NCBI GenBank assembly: GCA_030041295.1
Contig: JASHOD010000012.1
Location: forward strand, 1 to 43,373
Source of the DNA: Nitrososphaerales archaeon
GTDB taxonomy: Archaea; Thermoproteota; Nitrososphaeria; Nitrososphaerales; CADDZS01
DNA: 43,373 bases
Direction of reading: 5' to 3'
A model generated the notes under the pieces. The model had not been told where the DNA came from. It made no database searches and saw only the letters and a list, made by a program, of their open reading frames with translations. Below are positions 24,244 through 32,218 of the stretch, piece by piece. Within the stretch, counting starts at the first letter, position 1. Each line of letters opens with the position of its first letter. The translations under genes and the position numbers were made by a program.

Positions 24244-26046
24244 TTATTCTCTCGGTCGCACTTGTGTATCATTGGATGCCGCAGTGTTAGTAGGCATACC
24301 ACTATTCATGTCTCTTCGATTTCCACCCAGTTGCTTAATTATCTTTCCAAAAAGGCTCTGTCCGACTTTTTCAGGGGCGAGCTCTTTTGCCGGTTCTGTA
24401 ATCATAGAATCTGAAAGAGCCTGCAAACCGACAGGATAAGGAATGCGGGAATATACTATGTTGGGATTATGAGTTCCCTCTCTGATTCTTGCTTGTTCCT
24501 CCAGCGCAAGGCCGACTATGACCCACCTAGGTACCACCCTCGGAGCCATCGGTTCCCCGAAACGCCAAGTCATCAACATGTTGGTTGCGAACGCCACAAC
24601 CGAAAGCGCCGCAAGCCAAGCCCCGATCATTGCCATCTGGAACCATGGCTCGTAAATTGAAACCCAAGTTATCTCTCTCCTTACTAGTCCCATCGCGCCC
24701 TGAACCTTGAATGCCGCTTCAAGCGCACCCATGCCCACCGTCCATCCTATAAAATGAAACTTGGCTAACCCTTGTGAATAGAGCTGACGCCCAAATAATT
24801 CGGGCGCTATATAGTAAAGCACCGCGAAGAACGAGCCTAACGTAAATGTCGCCATCATGAAGTGTATGTGACCTGGAATCCACATTGTGTTATGAATGGT
24901 AAAGTCCGCGGCGGGTATTGGCTGGAGAGGTTCAGCAGTCGCTCCTCCAACAATGTTTCCAGCAATGGCCGCGACGAGAAACAACAAAGACGCATCCCAT
25001 CTTGGCTTTGAATACTTTAGCGTGATCAATATCAGGGTCCACATTAAGACGAATGGCACTGCTATGATCTCAGTGGCCACTTGCGCGAAAACGTCCCTAA
25101 TCCACATCGGTATTGGGTCCATCGTCATGTGGTGGATGTAAACCGACATTGTAAGAACGAACAGGACCACTATGATATACCTCATCATCCTCTCGCTGTA
25201 GATGGGCCTCTTGGCGTACAGCGTTGCAAACCAAACAGTCAGCCCGCCTACGAGAAAAGCGCCAAAATACACGAGCGGATGGCTCTCAAACCAGAAAGCT
25301 GCCCTAAACACTTCGACATTTGGAATAGCAAAGATATTGAGGTTAAATCCTCCCAAAGGAGAGAGGATCGTCCAGATAATTGCAGATTCAACAGTAATTA
25401 TTCCAATACCCATTGCCACACAGTCCATCACGATAAATGAAACTGGCAGAGAGAATTTCTCGTTGGCTTTCTTATCTAAGTAAGCAGTAGCAACAAGAGC
25501 AATTATCAGGAATTCATCGCCAATGAATTGAATTGCCTCGGCAACGTAAAAGGACGAAGGATTTTTGAGTGGTATGAGGAAGGTAAACATGAACTGCGAA
25601 TTGGATCCGATGACCATGTACAGACCTATTACAACCATCCAGTGACCTAAATTGGCTAGCCATGGAACTGCCAACTTTCTAGTGCCGCGGATCAGGGGAA
25701 CACAGTAATACGCAATTGCAAACCCCGTCGTGAATATTGTGCCGAAGAACATGATCACTGCATGGTATGTCATCATCTGAAAGTACGCGATTGTGGAATA
25801 CCCCAGTTGAGTCAACGGGAGTAAAGTGCCTGCAGCTGAATACCCCGCTTGAGTTCTTAGCTCTAGACCGAATGCACCGGCCACGAACAGCCAGAGCATT
25901 CCAAAGCAAAACAGTTTCAGCGAAAAGTGCTTGTAATCACGACTGTATATTATATCCTTAAGGATACCGAAAACTGTGGTCGGAGGAGCGTGTGACTCCA
26001 GACCCATGTCGCCTGATCCTACATTACTGGGAGATTCCTGCGACAT
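24244..26046 (-). CDS. Haem-copper terminal oxidase subunit I (B-type)
   Basis: Catalytic subunit reducing O2 to water and pumping protons; about 12-13 membrane helices over 600 aa. Visible ligands: low-spin haem H95 (MMTYHAV), CuB H256 with its cross-linked Y260 in SHPLVYFG, the CuB pair H305-H306 in YIHHMTMDP, then H385, H393 and H395 in IHNTMWIPGHIHFMM (a3/a haem iron ligands). In A-type enzymes the HPEVY Glu carries protons; here it is Leu, as in B-type oxidases such as ba3, which use only the K-type channel. A hydrophilic tail of about 80 residues extends past the last helix. The perfect GGTGA ribosome site five bases before ATG 26046 decides this start over GTG 26055. Follows subunit II by 12 bases. 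Confidence 0.92.
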   Translation of the reverse strand: MSQESPSNVGSGDMGLESHAPPTTVFGILKDIIYSRDYKHFSLKLFCFGMLWLFVAGAFGLELRTQAGYSAAGTLLPLTQLGYSTIAYFQMMTYHAVIMFFGTIFTTGFAIAYYCVPLIRGTRKLAVPWLANLGHWMVVIGLYMVIGSNSQFMFTFLIPLKNPSSFYVAEAIQFIGDEFLIIALVATAYLDKKANEKFSLPVSFIVMDCVAMGIGIITVESAIIWTILSPLGGFNLNIFAIPNVEVFRAAFWFESHPLVYFGAFLVGGLTVWFATLYAKRPIYSERMMRYIIVVLFVLTMSVYIHHMTMDPIPMWIRDVFAQVATEIIAVPFVLMWTLILITLKYSKPRWDASLLFLVAAIAGNIVGGATAEPLQPIPAADFTIHNTMWIPGHIHFMMATFTLGSFFAVLYYIAPELFGRQLYSQGLAKFHFIGWTVGMGALEAAFKVQGAMGLVRREITWVSIYEPWFQMAMIGAWLAALSVVAFATNMLMTWRFGEPMAPRVVPRWVIVGLALEEQARIREGTHNPNIVYSRIPYPVGLQALSDSMITEPAKELAPEKVGQSLFGKIIKQLGGNRRDMNSGMPTNTAASNDTQVRPRE

Positions 26047-26058
26047 TCCTTTCACCCT

Positions 26059-26661
26059 TTAGGTTAGTGTTCCGTTTAGGACAGGTGGAGTATTGCCGTC
26101 CATTGACTGGCTCATCAAGGCCTTTCCTGTAGAATTGTTAGGAACAACGAAAATTATGGCATCCATCCAGGGGTGCCCCAAACCATGAGCGGTAACTCCG
26201 CAGTATTCGGAGCACTGTACATTGTAGATAGCTTCCGGTCCAGTGTAAGCCGCAGCCGTAGGCTGAAAGTTCCAGACTACATAATCTATGTAACCAGGAA
26301 CCGCCATGACTCCGAACTGGAATCCTTTGCTCGCAAACTGGCCTTCCGTGTTAACGTAAAATCCATGAGTAACGTCAGAAGATCTCACTTCAAATAGAAC
26401 AGGCAAATTCGCAAGAACGTAAGTAACGGTCGGAGCGCCTGCTGCATGGGGGTAGAATGTAAACTGCCATTGTTCGCATGTTACATAAATCACCTGATAC
26501 TGTCCCTCAATCGGAGGGCGTGTTGCTTGGGCCACTCCTTCGCCGATGTTGTTGGCTTTGATATAACCTGCGTAATCATAGGGAGTGTAAACGACCTCAA
26601 GGACTAACACGGTAAGCAAAAGAACGAGAGTCCATATGAGGAGAACAGATCGTTTTCGCAA
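26059..26661 (-). CDS. Haem-copper oxidase subunit II (CuA)
   Basis: A 200-aa protein that takes electrons from the donor via the binuclear CuA centre. One N-terminal helix (about 8-26) anchors a cupredoxin domain. CuA ligands are visible: the first His in SSDVTHGFYV, and the cluster QCSEYCGVTAHGLGHPWM, giving two Cys, the backbone Glu, His and Met. Only one membrane helix, as in B-type/SoxA-like subunits. No fused haem c domain. First gene of the four-gene operon; TTG start at 26661 follows a TATA box at the right distance. A Asn-X-Ser/Thr-rich tail ends the protein. Confidence 0.92.
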   Translation of the reverse strand: MRKRSVLLIWTLVLLLTVLVLEVVYTPYDYAGYIKANNIGEGVAQATRPPIEGQYQVIYVTCEQWQFTFYPHAAGAPTVTYVLANLPVLFEVRSSDVTHGFYVNTEGQFASKGFQFGVMAVPGYIDYVVWNFQPTAAAYTGPEAIYNVQCSEYCGVTAHGLGHPWMDAIIFVVPNNSTGKALMSQSMDGNTPPVLNGTLT

Positions 26662-26687
26662 GACTGCTTCGTCGAATGATGTATATC

Positions 26688-26700
26688 GGTATTAAATCCT
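26688..26700 (-). promoter_or_regulatory. TATA promoter of the oxidase operon
   Basis: Minus strand AGGATTTAATACC, about 30 bases before the TTG start of subunit II. It should drive all four oxidase genes. Confidence 0.55.
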
Positions 26701-26805
26701 TTCGCGTGTTTCCAAGTTCACAATGGAATAATCTGAGAAAGCAAACATTCTCTCGCGAACAGAAACTCTACCTTTAACGGTAAATCGTCACAATAAGAGA
26801 TTCTC

Positions 26806-26898
26806 ATGCCGTCGAACGAAGAATTCATTCGTCCTTGGTCGGAAAATTCCGATTTGAGCGACTTTCGCTCCGCCCTAGTGCAAAGCTGCGATTACTAA
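26806..26898 (+). CDS. Possible 30-aa leaderless microprotein
   Basis: An ATG frame of 30 aa beginning MPSNEEFIRPWSENS. An AT-rich CTTTAACGG near 26771-26779 is a fair TATA element at the right distance for a leaderless start. The frame overlaps the end of the convergent cupredoxin gene by four bases. It is hydrophilic, acidic and has no known motif. Evidence is weak and it may be chance. Confidence 0.2.
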   Translation: MPSNEEFIRPWSENSDLSDFRSALVQSCDY

Positions 26899-28061
26899 GT
26901 CGTAGATGTTGAGCTTGAAATACCACAAGCGCTCGGATTTGACGCGCAGTATGCGTTAGGTAGCACAGTAATGTAGCCGAACATTCCATTCGAGACATGA
27001 TAGTGACAGAAGAATTCGAAAGTGCCTACAGTAGTAACTTGGAATGCGGCAATTCCATATGTCTCACCGGCAGCCGGAAGTCCAGTCTCAGGATTCGTGC
27101 AAGCAGAAGCTGAGCAAGTCCCACCTTGATATGCGATTGACATGTTCCCACCAGGCTCCTGAAAGACGACCGAATTTGTGTCATTTAGTGCAACTAAACC
27201 TCCATTAGGCGCTGAGGAGTTCAAAGGCAAGCCCGGAGTCGGATTGACAAATGCTACAGTCCCAAGTGGTGATAACAAGCTCGATCCAGAGACGCATAGG
27301 CTTGAGGAAACGGCGGCAGACTGTTGGGAGAAGCTCGAAGTATTGACACATGAAGCCGAAAAATTGGTGTTGGTCACAAAGTTGTGCATCCCGTTTGCAT
27401 AGAGGGCACCGCTAATGTTTGTGTAACCAGGCATCCCAAATGTTGCATTGATTTGAAAACTATAGGTTTCAGTAATAGTAAAAGTGTGAGCATCTGTGTC
27501 GTTATGTTCGAATAATATTACCACGGTATCTCCTTGATCGACAACAATCTGACTGGGGCAGAATCTATCTTGCCCTGTGTTGTCAGTGTTGCACCAATCT
27601 ACTCTGAGAAAAGTAGTCGAGGGCGCTACGTTTAACCCGGCACCAACTGAAGTTGCCGTTGTTGTTATCGTTGAAGTCGGACCTGCGATCGTAACCGTTT
27701 TTCCTGCAAGACTACTGACCGAACTGTCAACCGATACTACTGCCACCAGACTTACCGCGCCAACAATAACTGCAATGATCGCAACTGCGAGAATAGCCTT
27801 CGCCAAACCCGAGCTGGCGAACGAAGCACCAGAAGTCCCCCCAGCAGCGTAAACTGGTCCTCTATATGCAAATCCAAAAAAGGCCAATCCAGATCCTACA
27901 GGCAGGAAGATGATCGCGAAGAGAAAAGCGGCAAAGTTTGCGATTGGTATGCCGTCTGTTATTACAAGCCCTCCAATATGTCCACCGTTGAAATCAACGA
28001 AGAAGAGAAAGGCCGAAAGTAGAATGAAGATAATTCCTAATAAAGAGAGATATCGGTTCAT
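26895..28061 (-). CDS. Membrane-anchored blue-copper (plastocyanin-like) protein
   Basis: A 388-aa protein with three membrane helices (about 5-22, 40-64, 85-112) followed by an exported cupredoxin domain (about 150-370). Type 1 copper ligands are visible: H192 in DTDAHTFTI, then C352, H355 and M360 in FCHYHVSNGMFGY, the exact C-x2-H-x4-M spacing of plastocyanin. A large insertion (about 205-330) separates the two halves; it holds several Cys that may form disulphides. An Asn-X-Ser/Thr-rich surface suggests glycosylation. It lies immediately upstream of the CuA/oxidase operon in the same direction, about 230 bases away, and is a good candidate for the oxidase's electron donor. Its promoter carries an unusual tandem palindrome. 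Confidence 0.85.
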   Translation of the reverse strand: MNRYLSLLGIIFILLSAFLFFVDFNGGHIGGLVITDGIPIANFAAFLFAIIFLPVGSGLAFFGFAYRGPVYAAGGTSGASFASSGLAKAILAVAIIAVIVGAVSLVAVVSVDSSVSSLAGKTVTIAGPTSTITTTATSVGAGLNVAPSTTFLRVDWCNTDNTGQDRFCPSQIVVDQGDTVVILFEHNDTDAHTFTITETYSFQINATFGMPGYTNISGALYANGMHNFVTNTNFSASCVNTSSFSQQSAAVSSSLCVSGSSLLSPLGTVAFVNPTPGLPLNSSAPNGGLVALNDTNSVVFQEPGGNMSIAYQGGTCSASACTNPETGLPAAGETYGIAAFQVTTVGTFEFFCHYHVSNGMFGYITVLPNAYCASNPSACGISSSTSTT

Positions 28062-28086
28062 TTCACTAGCGCAACTAAAACTCCAG

Positions 28087-28096
28087 CTATAAAAAG
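28087..28096 (-). promoter_or_regulatory. TATA box of the large cupredoxin
   Basis: Minus strand CTTTTTATAG, about 30 bases from the ATG at 28061, predicting an almost leaderless mRNA. Confidence 0.6.
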
Positions 28097-28099
28097 TTA

Positions 28100-28124
28100 G
28101 TACGTACTGTCGATATGTACGTAC
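28100..28124. promoter_or_regulatory. Tandem GTACGTAC palindromes (operator candidate)
   Basis: The self-complementary octamer GTACGTAC occurs twice (28100-28107 and 28117-28124), starts 17 bases apart, directly upstream of the TATA box of the cupredoxin gene. The spacing is about one and a half helical turns. This is what a site for two bound dimers of a regulator would look like. Nothing else in the window matches. Confidence 0.6.
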
Positions 28125-28191
28125 AAAAGTTTCTTGGATTCATGTCTTTGTAATAGCTTGGCCTTTTTCCCTACAACTAGTAAATGCTGAC

Positions 28192-29151
28192 TTACACAAG
28201 GGAAGAAGGAAGTTCGATCAATTTCAGAGTTCTTGTTTTCAGTTTCATTAGAATGTCAATCTGTCTATGAATATTCTTTCTATGCTGCATGAGAACTTCT
28301 CTGACAGCCCATTCATCACTTTCATCAATCGAATCCAAAACATCATCCATTCTCATCATGCAGACTTTGAGAGTTGCGATGTAGGTACTGAACGCTCTTT
28401 CAACCTTGTGCTGACGCATTTCTTGCGATGTGAAATAACTGGCGGCTACACGGTCTGGATAATTTAGACTGTCGCGGTCACTGTTCGAGGTCAGACTTTT
28501 TTTCGCTTGAATTACTAGCCGCCTAACCTCGGATCTACTTGCGAGTTTTTTATTAACAATAAGCTCCGTTAGGGCTTCTGCAGTTCCCTCTCTGTCGGCT
28601 AGTGATAGGAGTTCTTGTGCCATTCCGACCTGTGCGCCGCGCACAACTAATTGCTCCTGAACCGATCTCGGAAGTTTCAAAAGCCCGATTCGCCTGCTTA
28701 CGTAAGAATGACTCTTCCCTATCTTTTTGGCAAGCTCCGAAATGCTTCCATATCCAAATTGCTCAACATACTTCTTGAAGGCGCGCGCTTCTTCCATCGG
28801 ATCTAGTGTTCTACGCTGAAGATTTTCCACTAGCGACACTTCGAACGCTTGTTTGTCGTCAAATTCTGCTACATAGCAGGGAACCTTTTTCAACTTGAGC
28901 TTTTTGCATGCCTCAAATCTCCTATTCCCGGCAACAACTTCGAAAAGGAAACCATCTTCCTTGTCGTTGCCGACTGACCTGACCAGAATAGGAAAGAGAA
29001 GCCCCTTCTCCATTATAGAAGACGCTAATTCGTCAACCTCATGAATGTCTTCAAGATCGATTACTCTTAGGGGTGTTCTCGAAGGCTGTATTTTGCGTGT
29101 CTCAATGTGTTCAACAAAACCTTGAGTTGTCGAGCTTTCGGAAGCAATCAT
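28192..29151 (-). CDS. ParB/Noc-like DNA-binding protein
   Basis: A 319-aa ParB-family protein. The N-terminal ParB/Srx domain has the CTP-binding VVAGNRRFEACKKL box (GERRxxA-type) and VENLQRRTLDPMEEA. The KorB-like helix-turn-helix follows at SISELAKKIGKSHSYVSRR. The C-terminal third is helical and Arg/Lys/Asp-rich. This is the normal architecture of a centromere-binding or nucleoid-occlusion protein that loads on DNA at parS-like sites and slides as a CTP clamp. No ParA lies nearby, and its neighbours are copper proteins, so it could be a local regulator; the role is inference. ATG start at 29151. Confidence 0.88.
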   Translation of the reverse strand: MIASESSTTQGFVEHIETRKIQPSRTPLRVIDLEDIHEVDELASSIMEKGLLFPILVRSVGNDKEDGFLFEVVAGNRRFEACKKLKLKKVPCYVAEFDDKQAFEVSLVENLQRRTLDPMEEARAFKKYVEQFGYGSISELAKKIGKSHSYVSRRIGLLKLPRSVQEQLVVRGAQVGMAQELLSLADREGTAEALTELIVNKKLASRSEVRRLVIQAKKSLTSNSDRDSLNYPDRVAASYFTSQEMRQHKVERAFSTYIATLKVCMMRMDDVLDSIDESDEWAVREVLMQHRKNIHRQIDILMKLKTRTLKLIELPSSLV

Positions 29152-29276
29152 TAGAGATGCTAGATTAGAGCAATGGTATTTGTAATTTTCTCATCTCGTT
29201 TCACAAATGCAAATGTTCTACATTATGAATCTGTAAAATGGATTCTTTGACTGACTTTCTAATAATCGGCTTCAGT

Positions 29277-29298
29277 GATTATAACTCGATAATCGAGT
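29277..29298 (+). promoter_or_regulatory. TATA plus perfect 7-1-7 palindrome
   Basis: GATTATAA (29277-29284) is followed by ACTCGAT-A-ATCGAGT (29284-29298), a perfect inverted repeat of 7-base arms. It lies between TATA and the possible start codon at 29297-29300, the classic repressor position, and about 130 bases from the ParB-like start on the other strand. Confidence 0.55.
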
Positions 29299-29422
29299 GT
29301 TGGATCTTGAAGAACGATACTATTCACTAATTGATCAAGTCCTAAGCAATCCCAAACGAAATTGTTCGAGTCGTTTGAGTCCCAGGCTGAGTTTGCAGGA
29401 GATGAGATTCTTTTTCCGCTAA
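29297..29422 (+). CDS. Candidate 41-aa microprotein downstream of a palindrome
   Basis: The frame starts GTG-TTG at 29297 and reads MLDLEERYYSLIDQVLSNPK, an acidic amphipathic helix, then an Arg/Ser/Phe-rich end, closing with TAA at 29422. The preceding TATA and palindrome support expression and autoregulation. It overlaps the last codons of a convergent cupredoxin gene by four bases. No known family. Short, so it may be chance. Confidence 0.3.
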   Translation: MLDLEERYYSLIDQVLSNPKRNCSSRLSPRLSLQEMRFFFR

Positions 29423-29922
29423 CTAACCACAACTATTGTCCCAGTCATTGGGTGGACTTCGCAGTGGTATGGATAAGTTCCCGGAGTACTAAAGGTGAAA
29501 GAAAAGCTCCCACCGATAGCGATGATGTTGCTGTTCCAGACCCCCGTGTTCGAAGTGCTCGTGTGGACCGTATCATCCTTGTTGACCCAGGTCACCTTTG
29601 TTCCAGCGCTTACAACAACAGTTTGACCATTTCCAAATTGTGAATTTACAATGATTATGGTGCATGGATTAGCACAGTTAACACCAGCTCCCCCACTAGG
29701 CGGAGAAGTTGCCGTACCAGTAGCACTAGCCGACGTTGAGGTTGAAGAAGAGGGTGCACTAGGAGAGGAAGGTGCTGCAGTCGGAAGGTAGCTCGACACG
29801 ACCGGAGCCACAGCAATCAGGACCAGTATTATCCCCAAAATTAGCCATAGCCACTTTGTATTGAAGGTCACTGTGACTTTGCCCGACATTCGTAGATCGC
29901 TACTAAGCAATTCCTTGCTCAT
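29419..29922 (-). CDS. Amicyanin-like membrane-anchored cupredoxin
   Basis: A 167-aa blue-copper protein. N-terminal helix about 24-46, then a Pro/Ser/Thr-rich linker (about 47-78) as a flexible stalk, then the copper domain. Ligands are H120 in DDTVHTST and C154, H157, M159 in YHCEVHPMTG; this short C-x2-H-x-M loop is amicyanin/pseudoazurin-like rather than plastocyanin-like. Two Cys (83 and 87) just before the domain may pair. ATG 29922 is chosen; ATG at 29889 would also keep the helix. Likely an electron carrier on the outer face. Confidence 0.85.
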   Translation of the reverse strand: MSKELLSSDLRMSGKVTVTFNTKWLWLILGIILVLIAVAPVVSSYLPTAAPSSPSAPSSSTSTSASATGTATSPPSGGAGVNCANPCTIIIVNSQFGNGQTVVVSAGTKVTWVNKDDTVHTSTSNTGVWNSNIIAIGGSFSFTFSTPGTYPYHCEVHPMTGTIVVVS

Positions 29923-30073
29923 TTAGCAATTTAAATCTTACCAGAAAAATCAACGTTCTTTGACCTAAACGCACTTGCTTCGTTTGCTTTTCAAATCAGT
30001 ATTGATACGCACGCACAATCGCATTTCCTATCTTGTTCCCTGAATTCGCTTTTTTTGATAGTACCCGATTTCT

Positions 30074-30340
30074 CTATTTGGGATTAAATTTTATGAACTT
30101 CTGTGAGAGGCGATAAAGAAGTACTAAGCTTGCGATGATTCCTATAACGCCGAGGACCGAAAGTACAAAATTGCCTAGTTCGAATGCCAGCAAGAAATAG
30201 ATGCAAGCCATGTAAACAACGACGACTGCAAGCCCAAGAAAAGTGTATACAGTCTTTCTCAGGATGGGATCTTCTTCTCTGACAGCGGACTCATCTTTCT
30301 CTCGAATAGTTTCCGACAAGTAGACACTTGGCTTGGGCAT
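30074..30340 (-). CDS. Small two-helix membrane protein (88 aa)
   Basis: An 88-aa protein: a polar N-terminus of about 28 residues (Glu/Arg-rich), two helices (about 30-51 and 56-76) and a basic tail. ATG start at 30340. It sits between two cupredoxin genes on the same strand and could be a partner subunit; no recognised family. Confidence 0.6.
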   Translation of the reverse strand: MPKPSVYLSETIREKDESAVREEDPILRKTVYTFLGLAVVVVYMACIYFLLAFELGNFVLSVLGVIGIIASLVLLYRLSQKFIKFNPK

Positions 30341-30515
30341 TTCTAAGCACTCCTGTTTTAGGGTTTCTCTTAGTAGGCCAAACTGCTATTCTGACCCTAC
30401 TTTTTCTGGTTGTATATTCATTACTTTTCTGAATAGCCGCATTGAAATCAAACCAATTTAACAGTCCAAGCCATCCATTCAAAAAGCGGGACTGGTTTTT
30501 CCCTATTTCTAGCAT

Positions 30516-30962
30516 CTAACTCGTGGAATTAGATGGAATTACGTTCAGTAACCCGATCATATTTGGGTGAATTTCGCAAACGTAGTAGTAACTACCGGGT
30601 TTCAATGAATTAGTGATTGTCAGCACATAAGACTGTCCCGCAGGAATCACTCCCGAATCAAATGCCGAAGAATTTAGCGCAGTCACAGTGTGCGCAAAAC
30701 CGTCTTTATTGATCCAATGTATGGTAGCTCCCACTGACGCATTAATAGTGCCGGGCGAAAAGGAGGCATCTTGGATTATAACAGTACACGAGGTGACGCA
30801 AACAATTGTGCCCGGAGGTTGCTTTACGCATGGAATGAGCGGGGCGCAATAAAACGGATTATTTGCCGAACCCGAGCTAGCTAGCTGGGAGTAGACTACG
30901 GGATAAATTGCAACACCAACCAACAACGCCGCAATTACAAAATAGATGTACTTAGTTTTCAA
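30516..30962 (-). CDS. Cupredoxin, amicyanin-like (third copy)
   Basis: A 148-aa copper protein with an N-terminal helix (about 5-24). The copper domain spans about 50-145 with H91 in DGFAHTVTA and C129, H132, M135 in YVCEIHPNMIG, the C-x2-H-x2-M spacing of amicyanin. Five extra Cys lie near the start (C39, C45, C55, C59 and so on), perhaps in disulphides. It shares layout with the 29419 protein but is only moderately similar. TTG start at 30962 is needed to include the helix. Probably an external electron carrier. Confidence 0.83.
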   Translation of the reverse strand: MKTKYIYFVIAALLVGVAIYPVVYSQLASSGSANNPFYCAPLIPCVKQPPGTIVCVTSCTVIIQDASFSPGTINASVGATIHWINKDGFAHTVTALNSSAFDSGVIPAGQSYVLTITNSLKPGSYYYVCEIHPNMIGLLNVIPSNSTS

Positions 30963-31252
30963 ATTCTATTTCAATCTCTCCTTCTAACATCACTGAGCTC
31001 ATTCTTGGATTATCGCCACTTACTCGGCATGCCTTTCGGTACGACATAATAAGGAATCCGAGACATTTCGAACGCGCTTTTTGTGGATAAAAAAAGTTCC
31101 ATTGAAATAAGCTTACGGTCACGTTGGCTGCGTAATTCCGACTTTCAACTTTACACTTGAAAGATGGACTCTGGAATCTACTTATGAACAGGCGCGTTCT
31201 AAATTTTACAAGAAACAAAGGCATTAGCTAGAAACATTACGTTTTTCGTTCT
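30963..31252. other. Gap between divergent genes
   Basis: No convincing gene. A 90-aa minus-strand frame at 30952-31224 overlaps the cupredoxin start and has no protein-like pattern. The stretch probably carries promoters of both flanking genes. Confidence 0.4.
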
Positions 31253-31278
31253 ATCATTTTTCGAAAGTGAAAAATGAT
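31253..31278. promoter_or_regulatory. Perfect 10-base inverted repeat before the coiled-coil gene
   Basis: ATCATTTTTC (31253-31262) pairs perfectly with GAAAAATGAT (31269-31278) around a 6-base loop. It sits immediately upstream of a TATA-like CTTAAGTAG (31283-31291) and about 50 bases from the GTG at 31328. An operator is likelier than a terminator because no gene ends nearby. Confidence 0.55.
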
Positions 31279-31327
31279 GAGGCTTAAGTAGGTCGCTATG
31301 CTTCATGGCAGACTTGTCATCTAGGCT

Positions 31328-32137
31328 GTGAACCTTCCAAGCATCACCTTTCGAAGATCCAATTCAACCTATTTCTTAATCGGAATATTCTCAGTTCTCG
31401 CCTGCGTTCTCTTCTATTTCCTTGGGTTCCTATTTATCCAGACCATTTTGTTAGTAGCCTACGTCTCCATGTTCCCTGCGATTTTGGTTTGGGAAAAGAG
31501 GAAGAAGGAGAGGACAGTGGACGATCCGAGTCGATTATCTGAAGATGAAAAATGGTCAAAAACAAAAACGAAAATAGAAAAGTTAGAGCAGAAGATTGAG
31601 AAAGAAAAGAATGACACCCAGAAGCAAGCTCTGCTACTGGAAAAACGCTCTTTGGAAGCCCAATTGCGAGAACTCGAATGGGAAATAAGAGAATCCGAGA
31701 TGACACAAATGTACAACGCTTCGAAGGGCAAGATGAGACAAATCGACGAACCAGAGAGTGTGATTACATCTATGACAGAACTGGATGCCCAATTTAAGAA
31801 AGTGCGAGCCGACAAGGATTATCTTTTGAAATCCTTAAAGGAAACCGGGGAGATTGTAAAAGAAGAGTCGCGGCCTTCACGAGATATCGCACTCATGCGA
31901 ATAGCAAATGACCTAAAAGCTCACTACAATATCTTGAAACGAAAGACCAACTTGAGCTCCGGTTCAAAGGGAAATTCTGAGTCTTCTACAATGCTCCTCT
32001 CTGACTATTGGGTCTGCTGGGCAGCAGTCAATTCTTTAGCCAAAGGGTCAGCAGTCGAGAGAGATCTCGCGAAATATGCTTCCAAAGAGTTCCAAGCAGA
32101 GTTTTCAAAGTTCGTCAAGTCGGTGACCCTGCGGTAG
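31328..32137 (+). CDS. Membrane-anchored coiled-coil protein
   Basis: A 269-aa protein. Two hydrophobic segments at about 16-52 form a hairpin, then a long charged coiled coil (about 70-130, KTKIEKLEQKIEKEKNDTQK with heptad Leu/Ile) and a helical C-terminal domain ending near 269. No enzymatic motif. It may organise the membrane or a DNA/protein complex; nothing more can be said. GTG start at 31328. Followed 80 bases later by the DUF1404 gene. Confidence 0.7.
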   Translation: MNLPSITFRRSNSTYFLIGIFSVLACVLFYFLGFLFIQTILLVAYVSMFPAILVWEKRKKERTVDDPSRLSEDEKWSKTKTKIEKLEQKIEKEKNDTQKQALLLEKRSLEAQLRELEWEIRESEMTQMYNASKGKMRQIDEPESVITSMTELDAQFKKVRADKDYLLKSLKETGEIVKEESRPSRDIALMRIANDLKAHYNILKRKTNLSSGSKGNSESSTMLLSDYWVCWAAVNSLAKGSAVERDLAKYASKEFQAEFSKFVKSVTLR

Positions 32138-32218
32138 TATTCGATATAGAAAAGGAATAGTTCAAATATAGCGCTTGCAGACGAGAGAATTTCAAATCGA
32201 TACAAATAGGTCTCGATC

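Noticed and set aside
30952-31224. 90-aa minus-strand frame overlapping the third cupredoxin start
   Set aside because: No recognisable pattern and inconsistent composition; likely chance in a promoter gap.
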